From Struthio camelus (lineage: Eukaryota > Chordata > Aves > Struthioniformes > Struthionidae), in NCBI RefSeq assembly GCF_040807025.1, contig NC_090943.1, positions 21,109,213 through 21,173,212 of the forward strand: DNA of 64,000 bases. The letters are read 5' to 3'. The notes below the pieces were generated by a model, which saw nothing but the letters and a program-made list of their open reading frames with translations, did no database searches and had not been told where the DNA came from. Shown here piece after piece: positions 25,801-36,200 of this stretch. A program made the translations under genes and the position numbers. Positions within the stretch are counted from its first letter, which is position 1, and every line of letters begins with the position of its first letter.

Positions 25801-26299
25801 GGGGCTAACGTGCAGCTCAGCCGAGGGAGCGCACGCTGTGCACAGACACTGGATTTCTAGCTGCGCACGTACCCCGTTCTACGTCACTGCAGACAAATAC
25901 AAACTTTTAAAACATCCTGGAGCCGCGAGGACAGACGCTGGGGCACGGACCCCCCTCACCCAGGCCAATCAGGGTGAAAAGGCGATCTCACAGGAGGAGA
26001 CCGCCGAGACACCGCTACCCGTGTGCGGTCAGCGCTGTTTCTCCTGCCTGGCCAGCACCGGCCCGCAACCGGCGGCGGAGGCGACTGCCTGACCCACCCG
26101 GGAGCCCCCAGCGGCCGCCCGGCCCCGGCGCCACCTCCGAGCCCGCGCCCGGCCCGCTGCCGCCCTCCCCCCCACCCCCGCCGCGGCGGGGCGGCCGCGG
26201 GCTACCTGAGCGGCCGCCGGCAGGGCGGCCCCGGCTAGGCGGCAGCGGCGGGCGGCGGAGGCACCTCGCCAGCAGCGCGCGCAGCCCGCCGGCCGCCAT
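16698..26299 (-). CDS. MSRB2: MSRB2, methionine-R-sulfoxide reductase B2, mitochondrial (five coding exons, complete)
   Basis: Reduces the R-epimer of methionine sulfoxide in proteins, using thioredoxin or a similar donor, in the mitochondrion. Joining exons 26206-26299, 23580-23680, 22500-22576, 18349-18496 and 16698-16805 gives one open frame of 175 residues (human protein about 182), and all splice phases agree. The first 31 residues have seven arginines and no acidic residue, as expected of a mitochondrial presequence. The SelR domain follows: [20 protein letters not shown], the zinc pair [12 protein letters not shown], the second zinc pair [14 protein letters not shown] and the catalytic cysteine in RFCINS. 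A catalytic Cys (not Sec) and a presequence separate it from MSRB1; [13 protein letters not shown] with a short tail and no ER-retention end favours MSRB2 over MSRB3. Assignment is from remembered family motifs, not from a search. Confidence 0.95.
16806..18348 (-). other. MSRB2 intron 4
   Basis: Bounded by the CAG/GTATGT donor and TCTCTTGCAG acceptor. I see no further exon, RNA gene or recognisable repeat in it. Confidence 0.85.
18349..18496 (-). CDS. MSRB2: MSRB2 exon 4 (SGTGWPSF core, CKQ)
   Basis: Encodes [20 protein letters not shown] through TRTEVICKQ, ending exactly before the second cysteine of the zinc pair. Acceptor CCCATATAG and donor CAG/GTATGT are both good. The residue just before SGTGWPSF is Asn; as I recall it, the human protein has Cys there. 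The 148 bases equal 1 + 49 codons, in agreement with the flanking phases. Confidence 0.95.
21571..21590 (+). repeat. Poly-T run (20) in MSRB2 intron 3
   Basis: Homopolymer followed by AAATACAGAC; no recognisable source gene adjoins. Confidence 0.95.
22035..22140 (-). repeat. Old amniote interspersed repeat, copy 2
   Basis: TAAGAACATAATAGCAGC, then CTCTAGCCCAGCATCCTGAA. Same family and orientation as the copy at 468-665. It lies within MSRB2 intron 3. Confidence 0.55.
22500..22576 (-). CDS. MSRB2: MSRB2 exon 3 (first zinc-binding Cys pair)
   Basis: Seventy-seven bases between a TTTTTTTAAAAG acceptor and a CAG/GTAACA donor. Encodes [17 protein letters not shown] followed by VCCDAPLF, ending two bases into a serine codon. 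The CVCC motif is the first half of the structural zinc site of MsrB proteins. Phase 0 at entry matches exon 2, and phase 2 at exit matches exon 4. Confidence 0.95.
22920..23110 (+). repeat. MIR/CORE-SINE-like ancient repeat in MSRB2 intron 2 (complement of the usual orientation)
   Basis: Reads as a decayed MIR-type SINE: ATCCTTATTTTACAGATAAAG, then GGGCACAG, then a tRNA-like end resembling GATTCGAACCC with GTGCTCAACC. The pattern matches the remembered MIR layout on the complement. Divergence is high, so an L2/MIR relative is equally possible. Confidence 0.5.
23580..23680 (-). CDS. MSRB2: MSRB2 exon 2
   Basis: Encodes the linker and the start of the SelR domain, including [21 protein letters not shown]. 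The donor is GAACCG/GTAAGC in phase 0. Two AGs six bases apart could act as acceptor (TTGAAG/ATGCAG/GC). Both keep the frame, giving an N-terminal junction with or without Asp-Ala. The coordinates use the downstream AG; the upstream one would extend the exon to 23686. Confidence 0.92.
23681..26205 (-). other. MSRB2 intron 1
   Basis: First intron, AT-rich in its 3' part and pyrimidine-rich at 24790-24960. It merges into the promoter CpG island from about 25.95 kb. Short open frames on both strands have no domain signature. Confidence 0.8.
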
Positions 26300-26560
26300 G
26301 TCGCAGCGCCCCGCCCCACCGGCGGGGGAGGGGTGTCCCCGGCCCGCGGAGGCCGCGCCGCCGCGCGCAGGCGCAGAGAGCCGCCCGCGGCGAGTCCGCG
26401 CGGCTGCGGCCGGCTCGGGTGGCCGGGAGGCGGGCGGGCGGCCGAGGCGAGGCGGGCCGGGCCGGGCCTGCTCTGCCGGCCTGGCTGCCCTGCCTGGGCC
26501 TTAGGAGCTGGGCGGACCTGAGGTCCGTTTTATTGCAGTCACTCATGGTTAGAATCGTGG
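25950..26560 (-). promoter_or_regulatory. MSRB2: MSRB2 CpG-island promoter
   Basis: A sharply GC- and CpG-rich segment in AT-rich flanks that covers exon 1 and its upstream side. It has a GC box (CCCCGCCCC, 26309-26317) just upstream of the start codon. The start itself lies in an ATGGCGGCC context that resembles a YY1 initiator site. No TATA box is seen, as expected for a housekeeping island promoter. Transcription start is probably between about 26310 and 26500. The island could also fire on the plus strand. Confidence 0.75.
26206..26299 (-). CDS. MSRB2: MSRB2 exon 1 (start codon, mitochondrial presequence)
   Basis: Ninety-four coding bases encode 31 residues plus the first base of the next codon. 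The ATG is chosen because it opens a frame inside the CpG island, has G at -3 and +4, and reads into an arginine-rich presequence beginning [16 protein letters not shown]. The donor reads CTCAG/GTAGCC. The exon ends in phase 1, which is what exon 2 requires. Protein similarity is weak here, as is usual for presequences, so the call rests on position, phase and composition. Confidence 0.85.
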
Positions 26561-29500
26561 AGTACAGGCCTGAAATAAATGGGGGGAGTCACAGTTCCAT
26601 CCGTCTGCCTCAAAGCGTGGTAATTCATTCAGGAGGAAAACTGTGGAGGCTCGGGGCTGCTCTAAGCGCAGGGTGATGCAGTACAAATCATACACAGTCT
26701 TTTTTTATACTGTGTCATTCATGCGGCCTTTTGGTTAAATCCTGAGCTGCAGATCTTTCCACTGATTTATGCTGCACCGCAAGAGCCACCCAGGATTTGG
26801 GCGTAGGTGCCCGATCCTGTGGTCCCTAATGCCCGGCAGCTGCTCTCCCGCTTTTGATTCTGTTTCAGGCTCATCACTTGCACCATTAACGCTTGCTTCC
26901 CACGTCACATAGCTCTTCCCTTCCCAGGTCTTCATCTGGGAAACAGTACCGTCAGGAGGACAGATCCGTACCGCAGCGGCGGTCTATTCCCAGTTAGTTG
27001 TTGCTCAATTAAAAAGACTTAACGGACCTAAGTAGTCATACTTCACTGTGCAAAGGTGATACGTAGCTAAATAGTCATGCTTTACTGTATAAAAATAGTG
27101 TATAAAGTGTCCAGTTACATGGTGATGAAGAATTTGCAGGTAGAGGAATTCTCAAGTTTGCACCAGGAAAGGAAACCAGGAAAGAAAGCCATTACAACTT
27201 GTCAGGTCCCTTGACTCTTCTGTCGTCGGAATATGAAAACATAAAACTCTGCTCTGTGTTCTGTTAAAGATAGCACTAAAATTAGCAGTGCACAGAGGGG
27301 GTCATAAAAAGACAAGCCTGGCAGATTTCAATCACTTCTCACTGAGAGACAAAGAGATCAGCTTAAAATTGAATTATCACTGCAGCCATAAGCCATAACA
27401 CATACACTAATTTGTTCAAGGAAAAAAATCCTGTCAAGTCATTTACTTGCAGCCATTATAGATTGATTTTAAGGAAAATAACTCCAGTATTTGCACGCAA
27501 AAACACTTGCGTTCTTGCTTTCCTAAATGCGCATAGGTAGGCATTTCTCTCAGTGGTACTGATGGAGCATTTGCAAAGGTGATGTGCTACCTAAACATCT
27601 AATTGGCTACTTGTTTACACTGTGATTTGCAGTCACAGCTGATTTGGCTTTGCCTATAAATATGTCTCTAACATTACCTGTAATTCACTTTGGCAGTCTT
27701 AAAAGGTAGAACTAAATCCAAGTCATTTTCCCAGTTTAAACCTTAATGCTGTTGTCTTTATTTCTGATTGCTCTGTTTCTGATTTGGAATTAGTTAATCA
27801 TTACTGAATGATATGGAAACAACTATTTTGATTGGATTTGAACTGTTTTGCATTGGATAACAAAGCTAATGACAGTGTTTAATAAAAAATAACATTCTTT
27901 TTAGGCTAATCCTTCTAGAGTAAAGTTTAAATCAAGGCTAGAAGACATTGTTATGTGTTCGGTCCTGTTCATACAAACCTTTATCATTGAACCCCCCTTC
28001 TTGCCTAAGATGGTAAGTTCAGTGACAGCTGAGGACGTCCAGCACATCATATTATCAGTGCCATGGCTGTAATCGAATCCTCCGCTCAGATTCATGAAGC
28101 CATGGGCGGAAAGACAGATAGCAGTAGGGCTCGTGCATGATCACATTCGCTGTCTGCAGCAGCAGGGGAGAGGGGGGCACACAGTTGATTAATGACTTTG
28201 TTCTATATAATAAAACATAGTGGAGTGAAGCCAGAGTACCGCAATAAAAATCCTGGAGATGCGATGCCCTGGAGTCTTTAGGACGACCGTTTCACATTGG
28301 CAGGAAGGCAGCGCTGCCGGACGGTAAGGAGAGGGCTCGTGGTGCTGGCAGAGGGCAGCAGTTATGTTCTGGGCAGAAGGACACAACTTTTCCATCTTCA
28401 ACCATTTGAGGAAATGTAGACTGAAGACAGATCTTTCCCATATCCTCTGGTTTACCGCTATAGCTACGTCATGTAACAATAATTTAGCCATAGTTTAGGA
28501 GGGAACTGGAACATGTTAGCTGGCCTTTGGAGATGAGATACCCAGTTGGACGCTCCTCCAGTTCTGGCGAATGGCTTGGAGCTGAAAAGCTTTGGCCGGA
28601 GATGGAGCTCACTGCCACTAGCTCCGGTTTAACCACAGCAGTGAGGCATTTCCATGCTGTTGCTGGTCTTGTTCTCAGGCGGCATTTGTCCCTAAGGTAG
28701 ATCAGGCAATCGATGGAGTTCTCCCTTAAGTCTGCTGGAAATGAAGGAGGGTAAGACAGAGTGATTAGTCCTGAAACTTGTATGTTTTAATGTAATTGAC
28801 ATTGATTTAACCGCTGTTTTTTTAAAGACAAAATTCAATAAAAAATGAACTGTCAATATCTTCCTTACAGCTTTCTGTCATTGGTACTATTCCAGAATGC
28901 AGCAATATCTCAGCAGTAGGAAATTAAACAGCAAAGATCAATTGCTTTGCCATCTTCCTCATGCTCTGGAGGAATAGTCCGGCATGCTGGCTGTGCAGAG
29001 CAGGGAAGGGAGAGGAGAAAGCGCTGGGTGCCTCAGCCTTGACTTCGTTGCTCTGTTGTCCAGTTTTCTGCAGGCTGCTCCTTGATTAAAATGATCACAC
29101 TGGTATCGCAGACAAATCTGGTTCATGCCAACATCCGTGACCCACGTCTGAGGGCCTACACTCAACGCTCTGTTACGCTGCATGGCATGAAGATACTCAC
29201 GTCTTAGCAAAATTGCTGTAGAATGCTATCATGGCAAAATGGCACCATTTCACACCTCTTTGGCTCACTAGTATTTTTGAAAGTGCCCAGAGTGCAGGTA
29301 AGTGGAGGCAGTGGAAGATGAGATGCTCCATTTTTCCGTCAGGCAGATTCTTCCCAGCAAAGGGCTGACCTGTAGTCCTCTGAACTGGCATGACAAGTCT
29401 TCCTGAAGCAGAAAACAAAACCCCTCAGTTGGAGGTATTCATTTTTCAGATCTTTAATGCTGAAAAACAAAATCATTGTCCTCTCATGCCTGTAATATTG

Positions 29501-32500
29501 CCTCCCATGGTTACAGCACATACCAAGCTTCGTAGCTAGGCAGAGAACAGGCCTGCATTTCTCCCCATAGACTGTTATAAAAGCCAATTAGGCTGTTACT
29601 TAATTTTCCTCTTTCTCCCCCCGCTCCCCCGGTGCACAAGAGGAAGCAGTTAAAAGTCTCCCCTAGCTACATTATGTAAATTTTAAAGTAAATTCTGTCT
29701 GAATTGTAATTCAGCTGGTTTATTGTTAAAATGTCATCTGACTTCAGCACACATACAAGCTGCATCCAGGGAAGGGTCACTCATCAAAAGCACAATGTCT
29801 TATTAAATATGTGTATATGGGGGGAGAAGCTCCTAAGCTTTTCCTGTAGTGTTACTTTGCACTGAAGCAGAAGCAGCAGCATGTGTGTAGGCGGGTGAAG
29901 GCGAGAGTAGGAGGGAAGCGGTCACGGTCCAAACTATTCTGCTAATATTTATTCGGGCTCTAACCATTTCCCAGCCCAGGCTCTGACTTGACTGACAGCT
30001 TTAGGGACAAGCAGAGCATCACATAATGCCTACGCTGGCAGATACTGAGCAGTCAGCCAGGAAGAGGTGAGGTGCGGAAATCAAATGAACCCTTTTCAAA
30101 TTCAAACCACTGCTTAAGCAGCTTTTGTAAACAAAATCTCTCACCATTACTACATATGGAAAAATATTGAAATAGTAGTGTTTTTATTTCAGATGCATTT
30201 CTGTGTAACCAGTTTTCCTCTGCTCATTTTGTGATACCTAATGTATGTCCCTCTTATTGGAAGTTCCCATTGAAACTTATGGGAGCTCAGCATGTATGAA
30301 TTTGGACTGGACCTGTCATATGCAGTGATAGTTTGTGCCCAGGTCCCCAGAGAAGGAAGAAGGGGGACCAGCATAGTGGTGAGTTCATCCACTCACCTTG
30401 GTAGGCAGGGTGTATCTGGCTAGCTCCATTTTTCCCACAGCAATCCTCACTGCTTTTGTGGAAGATCGTCACAGGAATCAGTAGAAAGCGTTCCCGCCTC
30501 ACCAGCCGTCTTGATATAACTCCACAGCTAGTTTCCAACCTTCAGACATCCTGAAAATCCAAGCTCCTGATATATGGAGATGCTGTTCCCACACGAAAAT
30601 GCTATCCAAAGACGTGCAGTAATGTTCCAGCACTGAATTCCCATGCTGGCAAGGGATTTCAGTGAAAAATATTTTGGAAATGCTGTTGTGCTTCTTTATC
30701 CTGGGCTATAGCTGGGACCAGAAGCAGAAGTGCTAAAGGATCACGGGAAAGGGTATTGCTGATTTTCAGAGACACTGAGAGACTTAGGTGGATCCAAAAC
30801 TCCCTGAAACTGGCCCACAGAATCTGCCGAGATTAATTTGTGGAGTAGGCCAATGTGTTTCAGGTCAAAAATACCATTAGAATTAACAACAACACAGCCT
30901 TTTCCACTGTGTTTGGTTTGTGGCTTAATATCTCTTTTTGCTAATCATAAGCTAAGGATACAAAATTATCCTAACCTGTGTTTTTTAAAAAATGAGGTCA
31001 AATCTGTCGACTAGCTTAAGCAGGAGACCTCTGCTGGAATCAAGGGCTGGAATTTGGTCCATTGTGATGAGGGCTTTGAGCTGCTTTAAGCAAGGGGCTT
31101 GGCTCAGCCACCTTCCTAGGGGCCTGTCTAGCCTAAGTTATTCCAGCTTTCTAACTGCTTTGAGAAATTTCTTGCAAAATATGTCAAGACAGGAGTTCAA
31201 AGTACAGTGGGTATTTTGCAATCACTCCTTGATAGATGGTCTTACACTGCAATAAGACGACTTGTGCAGGTGAATTTCATCCACTTTGAGAAGAAGCAAG
31301 CGTGCTCTCTGGTATGAGATGGGTGTATCTGCACAGGCAACTAGTGTGAAGTGGCAATTCCAGGCTATCTGCCTGGGTTGCCCCGTGTATACCGTATCTT
31401 GTGTAATGCAAGTTTCGTGAACCACATGGATAGTAATAATGCACTCCTCAAACTTCTGTGGGAGTTCTTACCCCTGGTACCTCCAGGTAGTGAAGAACTG
31501 TGATGGTTCTTCTTCCACCCAGTGTCCAAACCCTGAGCAAAGCATTGAATGAACAGTTATTGGCAGCAACTGCAGTAGCAGCAGCTTCCAGTAGGTTATT
31601 TTAATGGATTTATCACCCTGAACTAAGCCCTGGCCATCTGTTCTATCCTCTAATTACAAATGCAGAAAGAGCTAATTCACGATTGCATCATAAAAAAGTA
31701 AAATATAAATGATTTAAGAGTGGGGTATGTCATGCTTCACACACTGATTGGGGGAAATTGCCCTCCCCTCAATAGACTGATTTGCCTGATAACAGAGTTT
31801 GCCTCTTCTCTGGCAAACAGGAATTCCTGAGGAACAGGGCTCACCGGAACAGGTTTTATTCCTGCTCATTTATCTTAGATGTATTTTTAAATAGGTAATT
31901 GGGATTCACATAAGTGCAGTTAATACCCTTTTTAATTGTCTCTTAGATGAGTCCAAAAAGATGGACTGTGGTATTTTTAGTGCATCTTCTGATCAGGAGA
32001 AGCATAAAACCATAATGCTTAAAAATCCACTAAAACTCTGCATGTCCTCCATCTCACTGCAAAACTGCCCTTGTGCTCTGGTGAAGCCATGTGTAGTGTT
32101 GCTGCTGACTTAAATCAAAGTTGTCCCCTGATGTTGTGCTGCTAGCTGGTCTTCATGGTTACGCTCTTAGTTTGGACGACAGGCAGAAAGCGTGTGTGTG
32201 GGGGGGTGGTGAGTATGTATGCCCAGCTACTCAGGAACTACTTTAAATTCTTTTTTAGGACTCCCGTGGCAGTATCTGTCCTTTCTGTCCTCTGGAAATC
32301 TTATACCAAAAATGGATGCAACTGAACAAGTTAAGTTGAGGGACCATGAAGTAGTACCTCAGTCCTCCGTATCTCTTACAGGCTAAATTCTTGTGGCCCG
32401 AGTCCCTCTTCCTGGCAGGACCTTCCTGCCCTGGCTCGGCACCAGCTTCAGCAGAGCTGTTGATCGGCCTTAAAGATTGTGATCTGGGTCACAAGGAAAC

Positions 32501-33297
32501 TTCGATGGAGCACTCAGACACACCGCAGGCTCTCCGCACCCAAATGCCTGTCTTGTGTGGCTGGGAAAGAGAGGCTAGATTCTCCCTGCTGAGCTCACTT
32601 GAGTAAGAATTACAGAGAAATAAACAGGACAGGTAAAGTAGATGGATAGTATATGGGTCAAATAACTTCAAAAGAGAATAATTTGGCATCTGGGTTTCTG
32701 GAGGGTTTTTGTTTGTTTGTTTCTTTGTTTTTTTTTTTTTTTTGCAGTTATGTAGAAACAGATTGTGATTTCCTCAACTGCATATGTTATTTGAAAAATT
32801 AAAAAAACATGTAGTAGGGTGGAAGCAGTGCAAGAGATCACTCTAATTAGAAAACTTGCCTGAGGGATTCACAGAAGGACAGTGGGCAGCTCTGCTTTGC
32901 CATATATAGATTGCCTTCCTTAAACTTATTCTTTTAGCAGTAGTTTGTGATTTCGTTATAATCCTTGGTCTTTAGGGTTCTCGCAAGCTATTTATTGGGA
33001 ATACTGCATTACACATTAGTTATTGGCAATACTAGCGTTCTGTCCTTAAGGTATGAGCTGTTTCTGACGGGGCGTGTGAGATGCACAGTTTCCATTCCAT
33101 GACCCTTTGAATGAAATTTTGGGGTGTAAATTGTTGTTATTTATTCACAGGTTGCCTTGCACAATCACTCTGCAAATTTGATGCTTTCATGGCAAACAGC
33201 ACAAAGGAAAGGGAACTCGATGAAAAGGGAAGGTGTTAAACAAAGCAGAATATTTGTGGAGTTTTATTGAAATACTTCCTCAGGTCTAATCACCATT
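26561..33297. other. Upstream intergenic sequence of MSRB2
   Basis: AT-rich with a T run at 32728-32743. The segment at 27350-27680 has low repeat content and could be conserved non-coding DNA, but this cannot be shown from one sequence. No exon was found. Confidence 0.55.
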
Positions 33298-36200
33298 ATG
33301 AAAAACAAAATAAGCATACTTCATGATAACTTGTTTTCCCCAAAAGTAATGGGCACAACGCCTCCCCACTTCCAGCAGTTACATTTGCTGGTGTGGAGTC
33401 TGGTTTCGAGGTGCTGGCTCCAGCTCAGTAAGAACGAGACCATGATTCCAGCTTCAGAGGCATGCAAGGGAGCCAGAGGGCTCTCTATAAGGCTACAAAA
33501 AGCCACAAAGGACTTCTTGAGTCTTGGTCTTGAGCATAAGCTGTAGAAAACAGGGGCACCATTTCAAATGCCACTCCCAGAAGCACATAGCCAAGGAGGA
33601 ACCGTAACGCTGCAACTCGCCCGCCTCCACGCCAGACCCAGGGCAGCCGGATGGGGCTGTTGCTGGTGCTGGCCTGGCCCTGTGCGCTGCCGGTTCCCAT
33701 GGACAGGGGAACTGCGGTGGCCCCTCCAGAGACAGCCCAAGCAAGGGCAGGGCTGAGCAAAAGCTTTGCTGAAGCCTTATGGGATACTAGGACTAGACAG
33801 CTTCGTAGGGCCAACTACCCCCATGGGACCTTTAGGTTAGGATTCTTTTAAAAGAAAGAGTGTACTGGGACGATGTTTTCTCTGTAAGTGTTTTAGTCTG
33901 TATTCGCCATGTTAAGACGGGATAGGAAGGGCCATAGCAGGCTCTAGGAGGTTTGGACACAGACCTCTTGTTTCCATTAACCTAACAGCACGGTTCAGGG
34001 AAGAGTACTGGTAGATGAGGCATTGCTTGCAATGTTCATTAGCGTGCATTGATTTAATCTATGAGTGGTAAACAAGGACCCCTTTGCAGCATACCTTCAT
34101 GTTCAGTGGTATTTCAGTACCAAAAATGAGCATGGACCTGACTGGAATCTGTGCTGAGGTTTGCTGTTTTATTTCCATAGTCAGCAAATTCACAGCAAGT
34201 GGCAATAACATGCTATATGGATGGCAGCTCCTTTCTTATTCCTCCTCCATCCCACAGAACAAAAGCCATAGACTGAGCAAAGCACCGCAAATCTCCAAGA
34301 CAGAGGTTTTGCTCTGAAGAAAGCACCTATGCAATACAGCAACTATTCTTGGGGAGTTCTTCTTGGCACATGTAATACTGCATCCTGAACTCACTCTTTA
34401 TTTTGTGTTTTTTGTATTTTAGGCAATACAAATTTGTGGAGGATACCACCTGCTCCACGAGCATTTGGCTTGTGGAAACTGCCACAAAATACACCCAATA
34501 TAACACTCGGTCCAGTGCTGCAAAGCCCCAGGCCTGGTTCAGTCCTGGTACTTAGCTGTCTGTCATTGAGAATTTCTACAGGAATGTAATACCTGAATAT
34601 TTCTAAGGACATTTAATGCTTAGTGTTACGGTCCCTAACTTTTCTTGTATACTTTGACCTAAGGGCCAGCTCTACAAAAGCATTTAGTCACCTAAGTACT
34701 GCATGTGCCATTAATAGCAGGTGGAGCTAGGTTTCAACTCACTTATATTAGAGCTCTACGGCATAGATAGAGTGTAATGAAAAGAAACCGGCACTTTAAG
34801 CAGGTGAGTCTTCTGTACTGTAGTAGCAATCTACCATAGATAAACTGCGTCTTGAAAGTGCCCGTTTGTCAGAGAATACTCCTCTAAGTTGCCAGTTTTG
34901 AAAATTAGAATTCATTATCTAAATCTCTTACACTTGGGACGTTGAGCAGAACTTCATCTAAATGCCTTTCATAATTTGTTCCCTAATGCCAATTAAAATT
35001 AATGACTTGGCATTTCGAAAATCCTTTTGACTCTTGAATATCCTTTTGACACCTGCCCTTTAAGGAATTTTCTATCAAAATGCTCTCTCTCTAAAAGCAT
35101 TTTCTTTAGAGAAGTTTAAATTAAAAAATGAATTAAAAACATACTGTGGCTATTATAACTGTAAATTTCTGTTTTTCATATCCTTCTTATAAGCAAGAAG
35201 CGTTGCCGATCTGTTGAAGGATGTAAGGTGATCTGTAGATGTCTGTATGGGCATCTGCAAACAGCAAGAAGAAGAAAGAAGATATCGACAGGTAACCCTG
35301 AGCCTCGGAGCCGGAGGTTAAATGTGGGGCCAACCCGTGCCGAGATGTCGGATGGGGTGGTTAGCTCAATCTCTGCTGTAATAGAAGGGGGAACTGTTTC
35401 CGAAGCAGTTTCTGGCACCACGAGAGGGAAAGACATTGCACATTATGGAGTCCACACCGGCATTTGTTATTTTTGGCAGTTTTATACGGCACAGGCAAGG
35501 GAGAGACAGACATCAGTGGACAGCTCTAAAGCTTTATGTGGGCTAGAAAAGGTTTGCTCACAGGTAGAGCTCCGCAGCAAGCCCTCCTGGCACTGCTCTG
35601 TCTAGAAAATGAACAAGCAGTGTCACTGAAGGGTCATTTTTTTGTTTCGTAGTCTGGAATAGGCTTTCATGGCTGTCCAGTTTAGGGGGATATGATTTTG
35701 GCTTAAACACACTAGCAAAGCAACTCAGCATAGGCCCAGCCTGAGGACCACTGGGAGGCGGCAGGGCCAAGGAAAGCCCTCCAGGGGTGCTCACTTGCCA
35801 AGGACTGACAGTGGGACTGGACTGCTGGTGGCTACCAGCAGTAGCCGGGTAGGCACATAGCGCCTGGGCAAAGCGGCTGCGCAAGCACAGGTAAGGTAAG
35901 ATCAAGGAGAGGATCAGTTGCATATTTTGGTACGATTGCTTTTTTCATCTGGCTATATTTACCCCCAGTGTTTATCCAACTTTAAGCAAGAGCTGGCTTC
36001 AATTATGCTTCGCACATGGTTTCCATAGATGACATCTCAGCATGTCAGTGAAACATCAATGAGCTGGAAGAGCAAGCTGGTTAATTAGCATGCAAATAAG
36101 TATACTCCTTAATGAGAGAAAAGCTTTTACTAGCTCACTGTGTCTCCGATGCACTGGCTTCTGCCATGTCCTACAGATAACGTTTTTATAGGTCAAAGAC

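Noticed and set aside
26298-26504. Plus-strand frame starting at a Kozak-like ATG that overlaps the MSRB2 start codon on the other strand
   Set aside because: It arises because CATG is palindromic within a CpG island. The product is Arg/Gly/Pro/Ala-rich with no domain, typical of GC-driven open frames.
25974-26504. 176-codon GC-rich plus-strand frame across the MSRB2 promoter
   Set aside because: Composition follows island GC content; overlapping frames are open on both strands and none resembles a protein family.
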